A stretch of 64,000 bases of DNA, taken from positions 1 through 64,000 of the forward strand of contig JAHHRJ010000003.1 of assembly GCA_020025885.1 (NCBI GenBank), written 5' to 3'. This DNA comes from Butyricicoccus sp. Lineage in GTDB: Bacteria; Bacillota; Clostridia; Oscillospirales; Butyricicoccaceae. Made by a program: the position numbers and the translations under genes. Below are positions 41,866 through 50,796 of this stretch, in pieces; position 1 is the first letter of the stretch, and each line of letters begins with the position of its first letter. Under the pieces are notes generated by a model that was given only the letters and a program-made list of their open reading frames with translations, made no database searches and was not told the origin of the DNA.

Positions 41866-41894
41866 ATTATACAACAGGGGCAGATAATTTGCAA
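41866..41894 (-). promoter_or_regulatory. Promoter of nfnAB
   Basis: On the minus strand TTGCAA (41894-41889), 17-bp spacer, TATAAT (41871-41866). Confidence 0.82.
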
Positions 41895-41960
41895 GAATGC
41901 TTTTTGAGAATGAATTGGTGAAATTATGAGATTGTGTGAAAAGACACAAGAGAAATTGCA

Positions 41961-42710
41961 TTATGAGTAATTCAAAGTGATGTATTCCGAGCGGGAATAG
42001 CCCTCGATATCCTGATATCGGATGACATACCAGCCGTTCCAAGAGCCAAGCACAGCTACTTGTGCACCGTCTGGTGCGCGTCCTAAAATCGGTGCATCCA
42101 AGGAGGGACGTTCCCGAATGTTCAGGTTGCCGCCGTTCAGATCAACAGTGGCAGACAAAATGGGTTCGGGCTCCAGGAAGGGCACGCCGAAGTATTGGGT
42201 CAGTGCCATGACCATGGCACGCGCGATTGGTACAATGTTGCCGCGGATCCATGTGGCGTCGTCAGGGTTATCGTGGTAACCAAGCTCTGCGAGAATGGCA
42301 GGGGCGCGGGTGCGTGTGACTTCGCCGATACTGGTGGTAGGGCGCGCAACCACATCGTCCGGCAATGGATAGATCCGGCGGAGCTGAGAGACAGCAAGAT
42401 CCGCTAAAATACGGCTGCGCTCAGAAGCTGGGTAATAGTACACATCAATACCGCGCAAGCGTCCAGCAAGGCTTTCTGGAGCGGCGTTGGAGTGTAATGC
42501 AACATGCGCATCATATTCTCCAGCGTTGGAAGCGCGAATGGAAGAAGCCGCCGTCATTTCTGGCGTGTTGCGTGTGAATGTGATACCGGATGCGGTCAAA
42601 TACGGTTCCATCGCATCTGCGACTAAATTCATGTAAAACTCTTCGCTGCCGTCTCCATCATAATAAAGGTTAAAATCTTGTGTACTTGGGGATAAGTAAA
42701 TATTTGGCAT
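41961..42710 (-). CDS. N-acetylmuramoyl-L-alanine amidase with SH3-type domain
   Basis: A 249-residue protein with an Amidase_3 zinc hydrolase domain (IYLSPSTQDFNLY; AHVALHSNAAP with the metal-binding His; ILAELGYHDNPDDATWI with the catalytic Glu), which cuts the lactyl-peptide bond of peptidoglycan. Residues about 185-248 are a bacterial SH3 module (GGNLNIRERPSLDAPILG, WYVIRYQDIEGYSRSEYI). There is no signal peptide: the ATG at 42710 follows CAGGAGG and begins with PNIYLSPS, so export would need lysis or a mother-cell role. In sporulating bacteria such leaderless amidases can act within the mother cell; that is inference. Confidence 0.87.
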   Translation of the reverse strand: MPNIYLSPSTQDFNLYYDGDGSEEFYMNLVADAMEPYLTASGITFTRNTPEMTAASSIRASNAGEYDAHVALHSNAAPESLAGRLRGIDVYYYPASERSRILADLAVSQLRRIYPLPDDVVARPTTSIGEVTRTRAPAILAELGYHDNPDDATWIRGNIVPIARAMVMALTQYFGVPFLEPEPILSATVDLNGGNLNIRERPSLDAPILGRAPDGAQVAVLGSWNGWYVIRYQDIEGYSRSEYITLNYS

Positions 42711-42815
42711 ACTATAAGACCTCCTGCAACTGACATAGATGGATATTTCATTGCTATGCACAAAAGAGGAAAGTGGTTACAAGTTTGAAAAAATCAGGTT
42801 TTCTTTGAAAAATAG

Positions 42816-42844
42816 TTGTATTCTTGTCAAATACGCGGTATGAT
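42816..42844 (+). promoter_or_regulatory. Promoter of brnQ
   Basis: TTGTAT (42816-42821), 17-bp spacer, TATGAT (42839-42844). Confidence 0.68.
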
Positions 42845-42897
42845 AGAGCACACACGAATTTTAAATGAACCGCATCTATGCGGTAAGGAGGAATTGC

Positions 42898-44217
42898 ATG
42901 AAACTAACAACACGACATAGGCTCCTGGTTGGTGTGACCTTGTTTTCTATGTTCTTTGGAGCAGGAAATTTAATTTTCCCCCCGTTTTTGGGAGCACAAG
43001 CAGGTGAGGCTTCTATTCCTGCGATGATCGGCTTTTGTCTTAGCGCCGTGGGACTTCCCATACTGGGTGTCATTGCCGTCGCGGAGTCTAATGGATTGCC
43101 CGAACTGGCTGGGCGTGTACATCCAAAATTTGCAGCCGTCTTTACCTTTTTGATTTATATGTCCATTGGGCCTTGCCTTGCCATTCCGCGTACCGCGACG
43201 ACCTCGTTTGAGATGACAACGGTTCCTTTTTTACCTGAGGGGATCTCACTGGGGATGGCACAGCTCATGTATTCCATCGTCTTTTTTGCGATCGCGTTGT
43301 TGCTTGCTCTGCGTCCAGACAAGCTGACCGACCGACTGGGCAAGATCCTTGGACCAGCACTGCTCACGCTAATCGTGGTTATTTTTGTGGGCTGTGTTCT
43401 GCATCCGTTGGGAACACCGGGGGAAGCACTTGGCAAATATGCTTCTGGCGCAGCAGTCACTGGCTTCCTTGAGGGATATCAGACCATGGATACCATTGCG
43501 GCACTGAACTTTGGCTTTATCATTGCGCTCAATATTCGTGCAAAGGGTGTGGAGGACAACCGCCAGATTGTAGGCGAGACCTGCCGCGCTGGCTTGATCG
43601 CGGGAATTGTACTGTTTGCGGTCTATGCGGCACTGACATACATTGGCGTACAGTCTGGTGCAGCGTTTTCTGGTGCAGAGAACGGCACTGCGGTGCTCAA
43701 GTCTATTGTGATGGAGCTGTTTGGACCAATTGGCGTGATCATTCTGGCGCTGATTTTCGGCATTGCATGCCTCAATACCTGCGTGGGACTAATCTCCTGC
43801 TGTGGTGATTACTTTGCAAAGATTTTCCCGGTATTTGGTTATCGGGTGTGGGCATGCTTTTTTGCATTTGTAAGCATGTTGATTTCTAATGTGGGTCTGA
43901 ATCAGATCTTGTCTCTCTCCGTACCTGTGCTGGGTGCAATCTATCCGGTTGCGATCGTGCTGATCGCGCTGGCGTTTACGCATCGCTGGCTGGGACGTTT
44001 TGTGTATGTATACCCGGCTGCGATTTTGTGCACAGGTGTTGTCAGTGTGTTGGCGGCGCTTGAGGGCGTGCATGTGGTCATTCCGGGAATTACTGCACTT
44101 CTGAATCTGTTGCCGTTTTATGATGTGAGCCTTGGATGGCTGCTTCCTGCGCTGATCGGTGTGGGCGTTGGTGTACTCATTTCACCAAAAACAGTCAAAA
44201 ATAAGGATTTTTTGTAA
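42898..44217 (+). CDS. brnQ: Branched-chain amino acid:cation symporter
   Basis: Membrane carrier importing Leu, Ile and Val with Na+ or H+. The protein has 439 residues with about twelve helices and the LIVCS-family N-terminal signature FSMFFGAGNLIFPPFLGAQA near residue 18 and GFLEGYQTMDTIAALNFGF near residue 190. The ATG at 42898 follows AAGGAGGAATTGC; an in-frame start eleven codons upstream lacks a site. It is monocistronic. No clear terminator is seen after it. Confidence 0.94.
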   Translation: MKLTTRHRLLVGVTLFSMFFGAGNLIFPPFLGAQAGEASIPAMIGFCLSAVGLPILGVIAVAESNGLPELAGRVHPKFAAVFTFLIYMSIGPCLAIPRTATTSFEMTTVPFLPEGISLGMAQLMYSIVFFAIALLLALRPDKLTDRLGKILGPALLTLIVVIFVGCVLHPLGTPGEALGKYASGAAVTGFLEGYQTMDTIAALNFGFIIALNIRAKGVEDNRQIVGETCRAGLIAGIVLFAVYAALTYIGVQSGAAFSGAENGTAVLKSIVMELFGPIGVIILALIFGIACLNTCVGLISCCGDYFAKIFPVFGYRVWACFFAFVSMLISNVGLNQILSLSVPVLGAIYPVAIVLIALAFTHRWLGRFVYVYPAAILCTGVVSVLAALEGVHVVIPGITALLNLLPFYDVSLGWLLPALIGVGVGVLISPKTVKNKDFL

Positions 44218-44390
44218 GATTGACGAGCATATATAAAATAGGCGAAAATTGTGCATGATGCTGAGTTTAAGGCGGAAAATGTATCAAAAATATAAGTATT
44301 CCTGTGCGGTTTGTACGGATTTGGAAAAAGCAATACACAATTTACCGATAATTGACTGTTTTTTGGCAATCGTTTTGGCATAAATACTTG

Positions 44391-44418
44391 TTGCTATTGG
44401 ATAAATTCGTGATATAAT
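44391..44418 (+). promoter_or_regulatory. Promoter of the glycosyltransferase gene
   Basis: TTGCTA (44391-44396), 16-bp spacer, TATAAT (44413-44418). The rest of 44218-44390 is AT-rich and shows nothing. Confidence 0.65.
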
Positions 44419-44457
44419 ATCAGGCGGAAAAGATTAAGATTGTATCAAAGCCGGGCG

Positions 44458-44477
44458 CAGGCATGCTGCCTGTTTTT
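44458..44477 (+). terminator. Terminator-like hairpin in the glycosyltransferase leader
   Basis: CAGGCA-TGC-TGCCTG perfect 6-bp stem followed by five T, located between the promoter and the GTG start at 44511. It is a candidate attenuator; the 40 nt upstream could form an alternative fold with the GCCGGGC segment. Confidence 0.55.
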
Positions 44478-44510
44478 AGATAATGGCTGGTGCCATTTGG
44501 AGGAATCGAC

Positions 44511-45779
44511 GTGTTACAATTTATAAAAGGGTTTAATCTGCTGATTTTCGCTATGTTTACAGTGTTCTATGCGTATCAGTTGTTCTATGTGGTTGCAGCA
44601 CTGTGGCATGATCGGAAAAAGCAGTCTATCCCACAAGCGGGGAAGCTGCACAAGTATGCGGCAGTGATTTCTGCACGCAATGAAAGTGCAGTCATAGGCG
44701 AGCTGGTGCACAGTATAAAAAAACAGAGGTATCCAGCAGAGCTATTGGAGGTGTTTGTCATTGCAGATAACTGCACAGATAACACCGCAGATGTTGCACG
44801 AAGTGCGGGTGCGATCGTGTTTGAACGCATGAATCGCACACAGGTTGGCAAGGGATATGCGCTTGATTACGCATTCCAGCGGATCGCAAACGAGTTTGCA
44901 GAGGCAAAGTATGATGGATATTTTATCTTTGACGCAGACAATCTGCTTGACCCCAACTATGTTGCAGAGATGAACAAGGTGTTTGACAGCGGATATCGTG
45001 TTGTGACCAGCTATCGAAATTCAAAAAATTTCGATTCCAATTGGATCTCTGCGGGCAGTGCACTCTGGTTTCTGCGTGAGGCAAAGTTCCTCAATAACTC
45101 TCGTATGATCCTTGGCACGAACTGTGCTGTTTCGGGCACAGGTTTTTTAGTCTCGAGCAAAGTCATCGAGGAGCGCGGCGGTTGGAAGTATCACCTCTTG
45201 ACCGAGGATATCCAGTTTTCAATTGACTGTGCAGTAGAGGACGAGCGCGTTGGCTACTGTGCGACCGCTGTTTTCTATGACGAGCAGCCGGTTACCTTTG
45301 AGCAGTCTTGGAACCAGCGCTTGCGTTGGTCAAAGGGCTTTTATCAGGTGTTTGCACGTTACGGCAAGAAGCTGACATTGGGCGTCTTGAAGCGCCATAG
45401 TTTTTCCTGCTATGATATGCTGATGACCGTTGCACCAGCAATGCTGCTGACAATGGCATCTGTTGCCGTCAATATGTTTTTCTTTATCAGTGCAATGCTG
45501 AGCACACCAGTTGCCTTGCCAATTATGAAGGTGACGCTGGCTTCGATCTTATCTTCTTTTAGTGGATTTTATTTTACGCTTTTATTCTTTGGCACTGTAA
45601 CGGTGATCACAGAGTGGAAGCGCATCAATACAACCGTAGGTCGAAAGATCCTGTATACGTTCACATTCCCACTCTTTATTTTTACCTACATTCCGATCGC
45701 GCTGGTTGCGCTGTTCTGTAAAATTGAGTGGAAGCCAATTGCACATACCATCAGCAAATCAATTGAAGAGTTTCAATGA
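44511..45779 (+). CDS. Membrane glycosyltransferase family 2
   Basis: A 422-residue processive-type GT2. One N-terminal helix (residues 5-28), then the catalytic domain: AAVISARNESAVIGELVHSI, ADNCTDNTADVA, GKGYALDYAF, DxD-type FIFDADNLLDPNYV, LTEDIQFSID and the QRLRWSKGF motif (Q/RxxRW) of hyaluronan/cellulose-synthase-like enzymes. Three or four C-terminal helices span about residues 300-410. It probably makes or exports a beta-linked surface polysaccharide. The start is a GTG seven bases after TTTGGAGGA. It stands alone, without other polysaccharide genes. Confidence 0.87.
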   Translation: MLQFIKGFNLLIFAMFTVFYAYQLFYVVAALWHDRKKQSIPQAGKLHKYAAVISARNESAVIGELVHSIKKQRYPAELLEVFVIADNCTDNTADVARSAGAIVFERMNRTQVGKGYALDYAFQRIANEFAEAKYDGYFIFDADNLLDPNYVAEMNKVFDSGYRVVTSYRNSKNFDSNWISAGSALWFLREAKFLNNSRMILGTNCAVSGTGFLVSSKVIEERGGWKYHLLTEDIQFSIDCAVEDERVGYCATAVFYDEQPVTFEQSWNQRLRWSKGFYQVFARYGKKLTLGVLKRHSFSCYDMLMTVAPAMLLTMASVAVNMFFFISAMLSTPVALPIMKVTLASILSSFSGFYFTLLFFGTVTVITEWKRINTTVGRKILYTFTFPLFIFTYIPIALVALFCKIEWKPIAHTISKSIEEFQ

Positions 45780-45783
45780 ATAG

Positions 45784-45822
45784 AAATCCATTCTGCCATT
45801 GTTGGTAGAATGGATTTTTGTT
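45784..45822 (+). terminator. Terminator after the glycosyltransferase gene
   Basis: AAATCCATTCTGCC/GGTAGAATGGATTT stem around ATTGTT, followed by TTGTTGTTTTT. Confidence 0.85.
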
Positions 45823-45903
45823 GTTTTTGCACAGAAAAATAGATGAATATGGTGGGGAAATATACTGTCTCTACAAGCCTTTTGGGAAGATATGCTTTGT
45901 TTC

Positions 45904-45932
45904 TTGTTTTTTTAAAGAAAATCCTGTATGAT
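45904..45932 (+). promoter_or_regulatory. Promoter of the alanine symporter gene
   Basis: TTGTTT (45904-45909), 17-bp spacer, TATGAT (45927-45932). Confidence 0.65.
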
Positions 45933-45969
45933 AATAAATATATTCTTGAAAAAAGATAGGAGGAACTGA

Positions 45970-47394
45970 ATGCTGAACGAGTATTTGGGACAACTAAACA
46001 ATTTTATGTACACCTATATTCTGATCTTTTTGTTGATCGGTGCCGGTGTATACTTCACCATCCGCACCCGTTTTGTCCAGGTGCGCCGAATCGGGGATGT
46101 ACTTCGAATTTTAAAAGAGAAGTCCGGTAACAGTGAGGGAACAAAGCAGGTTTCTTCCTTTCAGGCACTGATGATCTCCACAGCGTCTCGCGTTGGTACA
46201 GGTAATATTGCAGGTATCGCGGCGGCGATTGCAACTGGTGGACCGGGTGCTGTATTCTGGATGTGGCTGATGGCTGTCATTGGCGGCGCGTCTGCATTTA
46301 TCGAGTCCACCCTTGCACAGATCTACAAGGTAAAGGACGGCGATGCATTCCGTGGCGGTCCGGCGTACTATATCCAGCGTGGTATGGGCAAGCGTTGGCT
46401 GGGATGCGTATTCTCTGTGCTGATCATTGCATGCTTTGCATATGGCTTTAATGGCTTGCAGACCTACAATATTTCCACAGCGATCTCATATTATATCCCA
46501 GATTACAGCAATTCCATTTGGCCGATGATTATTGGTATTGTGATGGCTGTGCTGACAGCAGCTGTTATCTTTGGCGGTGTACACCGTATCGGCTTTATCA
46601 GTTCGGTGATCGTTCCAGTCATGGCTGGCGGCTATATCCTCATTGGACTCATTATGTTCTTTACACATCTGGATGCAGTTCCGGGCGTGTTCCAGCAGAT
46701 CTTTAGTCAGGCATTTGATGCACAGGCAATCATGGGCGGCTTTGCAGGCAGCGCAATCGTAACAGGTATCAAGAAGGGTCTGTTCTCGAATGAGGCTGGT
46801 ATGGGTTCTGCACCAAATGCAGCAGCAACTGCGGATGTATCTCACCCAGCAAAGCAGGGTCTGATTCAGACACTGTCTGTATTCCTCGATACTTTGGTGA
46901 TCTGCTCCACCACCGCAATGATCCTGATGGTTTCTGGCGTGCCGGTTTCTAAGGATATCACCTATGTACAGGACGCGGTAAGCAGCACATTTGGCGCAGC
47001 AGGTAATATCTTTATTACCGTGGCAATCTTCTTCTTTGCATTCTCAAGCCTCATTGGTAACTACTACTATACAGAATCCAATTTGCGCTTTATCAAGGAC
47101 GATAAGCGTATCCTGTTTATCTTCCGCCTGACCTGCTTGGCAGCGATCTTCTTGGGCGCACAGGCAAGCTTTGACACAGTATGGAACCTCGCAGATATTT
47201 TGATGGGCTTCATGGCGATTGTAAACATCTTTGCAATTTTGGTACTGGGCGACATTGCACTCAAGGCACTGAAAGACTATGATAATCAGCGTAAGGCGGG
47301 CAAAAATCCAGTGTTCTATGCAAGCCACATTGGTATGAAGCCAGAAGACCTTGACTTTTGGCATGATGATGACCACGTTCCAGGTGGTAAGTAA
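45970..47394 (+). CDS. Sodium:alanine/glycine symporter, AGCS family
   Basis: A 474-residue membrane symporter with about eleven helices and AGCS hallmarks: RTRFVQVRRIGDVLRIL, SRVGTGNIAGIAAAIATGGPG near residue 75, FIESTLAQIYK, GGPAYYIQRGMGKRWLG, and GLFSNEAGMGSAPNAAATADV near residue 275. It imports alanine or glycine with Na+. The start ATG follows GATAGGAGGAACTGA. It is monocistronic, with promoter and terminator in place. Confidence 0.94.
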   Translation: MLNEYLGQLNNFMYTYILIFLLIGAGVYFTIRTRFVQVRRIGDVLRILKEKSGNSEGTKQVSSFQALMISTASRVGTGNIAGIAAAIATGGPGAVFWMWLMAVIGGASAFIESTLAQIYKVKDGDAFRGGPAYYIQRGMGKRWLGCVFSVLIIACFAYGFNGLQTYNISTAISYYIPDYSNSIWPMIIGIVMAVLTAAVIFGGVHRIGFISSVIVPVMAGGYILIGLIMFFTHLDAVPGVFQQIFSQAFDAQAIMGGFAGSAIVTGIKKGLFSNEAGMGSAPNAAATADVSHPAKQGLIQTLSVFLDTLVICSTTAMILMVSGVPVSKDITYVQDAVSSTFGAAGNIFITVAIFFFAFSSLIGNYYYTESNLRFIKDDKRILFIFRLTCLAAIFLGAQASFDTVWNLADILMGFMAIVNIFAILVLGDIALKALKDYDNQRKAGKNPVFYASHIGMKPEDLDFWHDDDHVPGGK

Positions 47395-47482
47395 ATAAAA
47401 TGTGTTGCAAACAGCACATTCACATTTTTTAGAAATTATTTTATATATGAATAAAGGTTACGAAACCTACCAAAATCGTATG

Positions 47483-47517
47483 AATGGCTACATCCAAATT
47501 GGATGTAGCCATTTTGA
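47483..47517 (+). terminator. Terminator after the symporter gene
   Basis: AATGGCTACATCC (47483-47495) / GGATGTAGCCATT (47501-47513) with T-run TTTTG. Confidence 0.8.
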
Positions 47518-47537
47518 TAGGAGAAATTAAAATGTAG

Positions 47538-47645
47538 GGCAACACCGCACAATGTCATCTGCGGCGCTTTGCGAAAATTTCGCGCCATAAATTCGTTGTG
47601 AATCCTCGAAATCCATCAAGGATTTCAAGGATTCACGCCTTTTTA
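47538..47645 (+). mobile_element. Truncated MITE family B, copy 3
   Basis: Starts with GGCAACACCGCA like the complete copies but stops after the CACGCCTTTT segment, about 108 bp in, so the right inverted repeat is missing. The break coincides with the stop codon of the membrane-protein gene on the minus strand. The central palindrome has a small rearrangement (GGATTTCAAGGATT). Confidence 0.85.
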
Positions 47646-48401
47646 AACATGATGGTGCGCCTTAGGTAATGGCGCAGTATGGGGATGAATAAAGGGTAGA
47701 TGGATGCAAAAGCTGATGCCCGCAAGCAGCAGGAAGGTAACGAGAAGATATATTTGGCGTCCAAAGGTGTCAAGGACCCAAACAAGAGGAGTTCCATCGG
47801 GCGCGCCATACAGGAACATGTAATTTTGACCGAAATGGAAGTCGATGTATCCAACGACAAATACAACTGCAAGGAAGAGGCACAGAACACGTGGAAAGTG
47901 GCGTGGATGAGGCTGGTGCGCACCGGTTAGGATAAGGGCAAGGGGCACGTAGATTAGAAGGGCATGCAGCAAGAAAGTCTGAATCGTTTGAAAAGAAAAC
48001 AGGGGATAATATCCAGCAATGCCTGCGGGAAACACAGTACCAAAGATACCACCCAGTAGGGAGGTCGCGAATACAAAGTCTTTAAAGCAAGCAAATGGTG
48101 TAAAGATGGACAATGGAATGAACAGACTTTGCAGACCGCATAAATGGAGCGGCAGTAGTTCTACAAGACGTGTTGTGCCCGTAAAATACATCCAAACCGA
48201 ATGGGATAGCTCCAGTGTAGGAACGAGGATACCAGCAGCGTAGAGCAGTCTGCGGCGTGTTTTTGCAGAAGTGTGTTTTGTCCAGTGCAGCAGCAAGGAA
48301 AGCCCAAGCACAGTAAGGAGCAACAGGAAAATATGCCCAGCACCAAAAAGTGAGAATGCATGTTGGTGCGGCTCACTACATCGCATAAAGAAATCTTTCA
48401 T
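47643..48401 (-). CDS. TIGR02206/YwaF-like membrane protein
   Basis: A 252-residue integral membrane protein with about seven helices. Landmarks typical of the YwaF/TIGR02206 group: FGAGHIFLLLLTV, LPLHLCGLQSLFIPLSIF, GGIFGTVFPAG and GYIDFHFGQNYMFLYGAPDG. Function is unknown in the family. The ATG at 48401 with GGGGG upstream is chosen over a TTG seven codons earlier. The last codons (HHHV) and the stop lie at the edge of a truncated MITE, so the natural C-terminus may have been altered. Confidence 0.8.
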   Translation of the reverse strand: MKDFFMRCSEPHQHAFSLFGAGHIFLLLLTVLGLSLLLHWTKHTSAKTRRRLLYAAGILVPTLELSHSVWMYFTGTTRLVELLPLHLCGLQSLFIPLSIFTPFACFKDFVFATSLLGGIFGTVFPAGIAGYYPLFSFQTIQTFLLHALLIYVPLALILTGAHQPHPRHFPRVLCLFLAVVFVVGYIDFHFGQNYMFLYGAPDGTPLVWVLDTFGRQIYLLVTFLLLAGISFCIHLPFIHPHTAPLPKAHHHV

Positions 48402-48507
48402 ATGGCAAAGCCCCCAAATCAAGATATAAAAAATAGTATAGCACAGGAATGTGGCGAATGCGTGTACTTTTTGTGAAAATAGGGCGAAAATCCAGATAGA
48501 AGGGCGT

Positions 48508-48536
48508 GAAAAAGCAGGCTTATTTGAAAAGCCTGC
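48508..48536 (-). terminator. Terminator of the Hsp90-like/helical-repeat operon
   Basis: On the minus strand GCAGGCTT-TTCAAAT-AAGCCTGC followed by TTTTT, nine bases after the stop of the last gene. Confidence 0.88.
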
Positions 48537-48544
48537 CTTTGAAA

Positions 48545-49660
48545 TCAGTGAAGTTTGTTTTCAGGGGAAAGCTGTACCTGCGCAAGGTCTTGCTTGAAAT
48601 AATCGCTGCCGTTGCGGGCATCAAAGCGCTCGGCGATCGTTTGCGCCTCTGCATGGAACCACTGTGCAAGTTCTGCACTGCCATATACATTGTCCTCTCG
48701 GTAGAGAGGGAACTGGGGAGAAAATGGCAGGGTCACGCTGTCCTGTTTTTTGGAACATTCATGGAAGCACACCCAAGAAGCCTTGCAGAAGTCGTATTTC
48801 GTCTTTTGATCCCACATGGAAAGCGCCCAATCGACATAGAGGGGGATTTGTTCCAGTGCTTTCTCAAGGTCGGTATATGCCCAACAGTGCAGAATGGCTG
48901 CGAGATAATGGAGTTCACTCTTGTCAGCATTGGTTCTGCCATAGAGCTTGGCTGCAAGCGGCTCTGCTTCGGAAAGATCCCCACGGCGCAGGGCATCTTC
49001 TAAGTAAGCAAGCCACATGAGTTTTGGCGTGTCTTCGCAGTATTCAACCGTATGTTCCTTTAAGGGCTTCGCATATTGGTCGGCGGCTTCATGGTCGCCA
49101 AAGAGCAGGGACAGATGAACCGCGTAACTGTGTTCACATGCTTCACAATCGGACATGTCATCGCGTGGCGTGCTCCAAGATTTCTTCAAATAGGTGAAGG
49201 CTTTTTCTTTATCGATATACTGCCAAAATCTTGCCATCTGTGCCCAGTATGTGCGTTCCCCAAACTGATAACGCTCGGTCAGGGTGTGGAATTCATCAAT
49301 CAACTGTTTCCATTCAGAAAGCGGAATCTGAGGAAGGTCGCTCATGGGTTCAATTGCCATTTGCATAATGAGTAGATGGGAAAACACCAAAAGCTCTTCT
49401 GGAAGTGCATCAGGATACTGCTTTAGGATCGCGTTAAACTCTGCTGCCATTGGGATTGCCTTGGGCGCGTCATCATGGAAGACAGCTTGGCAAGCATAAT
49501 CTGCGCGGAAGAGCAAACGCCAATAGGAGTCATTTGCGGCATCTGCGTCACGAATCGCATCGGACAACGCGGACATTTTTTGCGTGCCGTCTGGAAGTGT
49601 ATCAATAAAGCTGCTCAGTGCGTTGCCATTAAAGTCATTGATTTTTGTATCGTTTTTCAT
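48545..49660 (-). CDS. Helical-repeat protein with SDCxAC motif, paralogue 3
   Basis: A 371-residue soluble protein made of consecutive short helices with Trp, Tyr and Leu spaced like TPR-type repeats (YWRLLFRADYACQAVF; WAQMARFWQYIDKEKAFTYLKKSW; LMWLAYLEDALRRGDLSEAEPLAAKLY). A CxxC motif in SDCEACEHSYAVHLSLL (Cys172, Cys175) and the C-terminal FHAEAQTIAERFDARNGSDYF are shared with the two upstream paralogues. No characterised family is recognised. It is about 60% identical by eye to paralogue 2. It is last in the operon, 38 bp after it, and ends at a terminator. A role as partner of the Hsp90-like ATPase is inferred from operon position. Confidence 0.75.
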   Translation of the reverse strand: MKNDTKINDFNGNALSSFIDTLPDGTQKMSALSDAIRDADAANDSYWRLLFRADYACQAVFHDDAPKAIPMAAEFNAILKQYPDALPEELLVFSHLLIMQMAIEPMSDLPQIPLSEWKQLIDEFHTLTERYQFGERTYWAQMARFWQYIDKEKAFTYLKKSWSTPRDDMSDCEACEHSYAVHLSLLFGDHEAADQYAKPLKEHTVEYCEDTPKLMWLAYLEDALRRGDLSEAEPLAAKLYGRTNADKSELHYLAAILHCWAYTDLEKALEQIPLYVDWALSMWDQKTKYDFCKASWVCFHECSKKQDSVTLPFSPQFPLYREDNVYGSAELAQWFHAEAQTIAERFDARNGSDYFKQDLAQVQLSPENKLH

Positions 49661-49698
49661 AGGATATCCTTTCGCTTAGGTGTATAGGTTGTGCGTTA

Positions 49699-50796
49699 TC
49701 ATTGTAAAATAAGTGCTTGTGCAAGGTTCTGCTGGAAATAGTCACTGCCGTTGCGCGCATCAAAACGCGCTGCAATCTTTTCTGCCTCTGTATGGAACCA
49801 CTGTGCAAGTTCTGTGCTGTTGTATACGCTGTCCTCTTGGTAGAGTGGAAACTTGGCAGAAAGTGGCAGGGAAATCGTGTCCTGTTTTTTGGCAAGTTCA
49901 TGGAAACACGCCCAAGAAGCTTTGTAGAAGTCATATTTCTTCTTTTGATCCCACATAGACAGTGCCCAGTCCAGTCGAGCACCGATTTGATGGATCGCCA
50001 GCTCAAGGTCGGTGTACGCCCAACAGTGCAGAATCGTCGCGAGATAACCGAGATCGCTTTTATCACGGATACCCTTGCGGTACAGCTTATTTGCGAGCGG
50101 ATGCGCTTCTTCCAGATCCCCTCGGCGCAGGGCATCTTCTAAATATGCAAGCCACATGAGTTGTGGGGTATCACTGCAAAGAACCAGTCTGCCGCTTTCG
50201 AGCGGCTTTGCAAACCGGTCAGCTGCTTTTCGGTCACCCATCAAAAGGCTCATGTGGACAGCATGACTCACATCACACGCCTCGCAGTCGGATACTTTAT
50301 CACGCTTACTGTTCCAAAATTTCCGGAAGTATGTAAAGGATTCTTCCTTGTCGATGTACTGCCAAAATTGCGCCATGCGCCACCAATAAAGACGCTCACC
50401 GATTTGATAGCGTTCGGTTAGGGTATAAAACTCGTCCATGAGCTGCTTCCATTGCGAAATGGGGATTTGCGGCAAGGCAGCGATGGGGTCAACTGTGTTT
50501 TGCATGATGACAAGGTGCAGATAGTCCTTCTGTTCGGGTGGGAGGGCATCTGGATATTGTGCAAGAATGGAGTTGAATTCCGCGCCAACCGGAATGGCTT
50601 TTGGCGGGTCGTCGTCAAATGCTGCCTGCCATGCGTATTCAAAGCGGAACATCAAACGCCAATAAGGGTCGTTTGCGGCATCTGCTTGCTGAATGGCATC
50701 TGAGAGTGCATTCATTTTTATGGTGCCGTCTGGAAGTCTATCAATGAGACTCATAAGACCGCCGCCGTTAAAATCGGTCATGTTACTATCTTTCAT
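49699..50796 (-). CDS. Helical-repeat protein with SDCxAC motif, paralogue 2
   Basis: A 365-residue soluble protein closely related to its downstream neighbour: same N-terminal block (LPDGTIKMNALSDAIQQADAA), same repeat helices, CxxC in SDCEACDVSHAVHMSLL (Cys171, Cys174), ALRRGDLEEAHPLANKLY, SMWDQKKKYDFYKASW and the terminal FHTEAEKIAARFDARN. Its ATG overlaps the stop of paralogue 1 (ATGA). It has no signal peptide or membrane segment, so it is cytoplasmic. Recent tandem duplication with paralogue 3 is evident. Confidence 0.75.
   Translation of the reverse strand: MKDSNMTDFNGGGLMSLIDRLPDGTIKMNALSDAIQQADAANDPYWRLMFRFEYAWQAAFDDDPPKAIPVGAEFNSILAQYPDALPPEQKDYLHLVIMQNTVDPIAALPQIPISQWKQLMDEFYTLTERYQIGERLYWWRMAQFWQYIDKEESFTYFRKFWNSKRDKVSDCEACDVSHAVHMSLLMGDRKAADRFAKPLESGRLVLCSDTPQLMWLAYLEDALRRGDLEEAHPLANKLYRKGIRDKSDLGYLATILHCWAYTDLELAIHQIGARLDWALSMWDQKKKYDFYKASWACFHELAKKQDTISLPLSAKFPLYQEDSVYNSTELAQWFHTEAEKIAARFDARNGSDYFQQNLAQALILQ

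Noticed and set aside
44418..44510. Cyclic-di-GMP (GEMM) riboswitch upstream of the glycosyltransferase
   Set aside because: The leader has a GCC/GGC pairing and a terminator, but the GEMM core sequences are not present; kept only as a possible attenuator.
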